Positions 7,134 through 7,284 of a stretch of DNA of 7,284 nucleotides are shown here, piece after piece (position 1 is the first letter of the stretch; each line of letters opens with the position of its first letter). The notes beneath the pieces were generated by a model. The model saw only the letters and a list, made by a program, of their open reading frames with translations, ran no database searches and was not told where the DNA came from. The DNA is from Pseudomonadota bacterium (lineage in GTDB: Bacteria; Pseudomonadota; Gammaproteobacteria; Woeseiales; Woeseiaceae). The translations under genes were made by a program, and so were the position numbers. The stretch lies in NCBI GenBank assembly GCA_027295475.1, contig JAPUKV010000210.1, positions 1-7,284 on the forward strand, read 5' to 3'.

Positions 7134-7143
7134 TTGAGTTATC

Positions 7144-7162
7144 CTTCCGCCTTTTGGCGAAG
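7144..7162 (+). repeat. Hairpin with TTTT loop close to the leuS start
   Basis: CGCC (7148-7151) pairs with GGCG (7156-7159) around a TTTT loop. With C7147 bulged, CTT (7144-7146) pairs with AAG (7160-7162) to extend the stem to seven pairs. It ends 29 bases before the leuS ATG. No T-run follows. Confidence 0.4.
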
Positions 7163-7191
7163 CCTGTATCTGCAACTGAAAGCGCTAGTGA

Positions 7192-7284
7192 ATGGACGCC
7201 AGTTATAAACCTGAGCACATCGAGCAGAATGCCCGCGAGTACTGGGAAAAAGAGCGCGTGTTCGAGGTCGATGAAAATCCGGAC
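7192..7284 (+). CDS. leuS: Leucyl-tRNA synthetase, N-terminal fragment cut by window end
   Basis: Only 31 codons are present. The start MDASYKPEHIEQNAREYW followed by a charged stretch and FEV matches the first helix of bacterial class I leucyl-tRNA synthetases (E. coli begins MQEQYRPEEIE). The catalytic HIGH and KMSKS motifs lie beyond the window. A TGA stop directly precedes the ATG in the same frame (7189-7191), so translation cannot begin upstream. The Shine-Dalgarno is weak. It follows lnt after 238 noncoding bases, and a similar lnt-leuS proximity is known in other gammaproteobacteria. Confidence 0.9.
   Translation, partial: MDASYKPEHIEQNAREYWEKERVFEVDENPD

Noticed and set aside
6954..7191. 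tRNA or other known structured RNA gene in the lnt-leuS gap
   Set aside because: No cloverleaf, T-loop consensus or recognised riboswitch core was seen.

Overview
This window is an ordinary housekeeping segment of a bacterial chromosome, most likely from a gammaproteobacterium. All genes are on the + strand. The evidence for the lineage is the conserved gene order miaB - ybeZ (phoH-like) - ybeY - corC/ybeX - lnt, followed by leuS. This order is well known from gammaproteobacteria such as Escherichia and Pseudomonas. The protein sequences fit that group, but I cannot name a genus. No mobile element, CRISPR array, rRNA or tRNA gene was found.

Layout. Positions 2-1444 hold the 3' part of a fused ATP sulfurylase-APS kinase gene (sulfate activation) whose 5' end lies outside the window. 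After a 74-base AT-rich gap comes miaB (1519-2859, tRNA methylthiotransferase). A 121-base gap leads to ybeZ (2981-3985), then ybeY (4004-4501), corC (4549-5418) and lnt (5415-6953). These four are packed as an operon: 18 bases, then 47 bases, then a 4-base overlap. A 238-base noncoding stretch precedes leuS, of which only the first 31 codons are present (7192-7284).

How the genes work together. MiaB modifies A37 of tRNAs. YbeZ and YbeY are partners in rRNA processing and ribosome quality control. CorC/YbeX is a CBS-domain protein usually annotated for Mg/Co efflux. Lnt completes lipoprotein acylation. LeuS charges tRNA-Leu. The theme is translation and RNA quality, with a membrane-biogenesis gene at the end. 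The sulfate-activation gene upstream is functionally separate, although MiaB does consume sulfur.

The least explained part is the 238-base lnt-leuS gap. It holds an 83-base imperfect palindrome with 28-base arms (6971-7053). It also holds a 13-base direct repeat with a 22-base period (7088-7122), whose segments can form alternative hairpins, and further small hairpins before leuS. I saw no new multi-gene system; this leader/intergenic structure is the best candidate for something undescribed.
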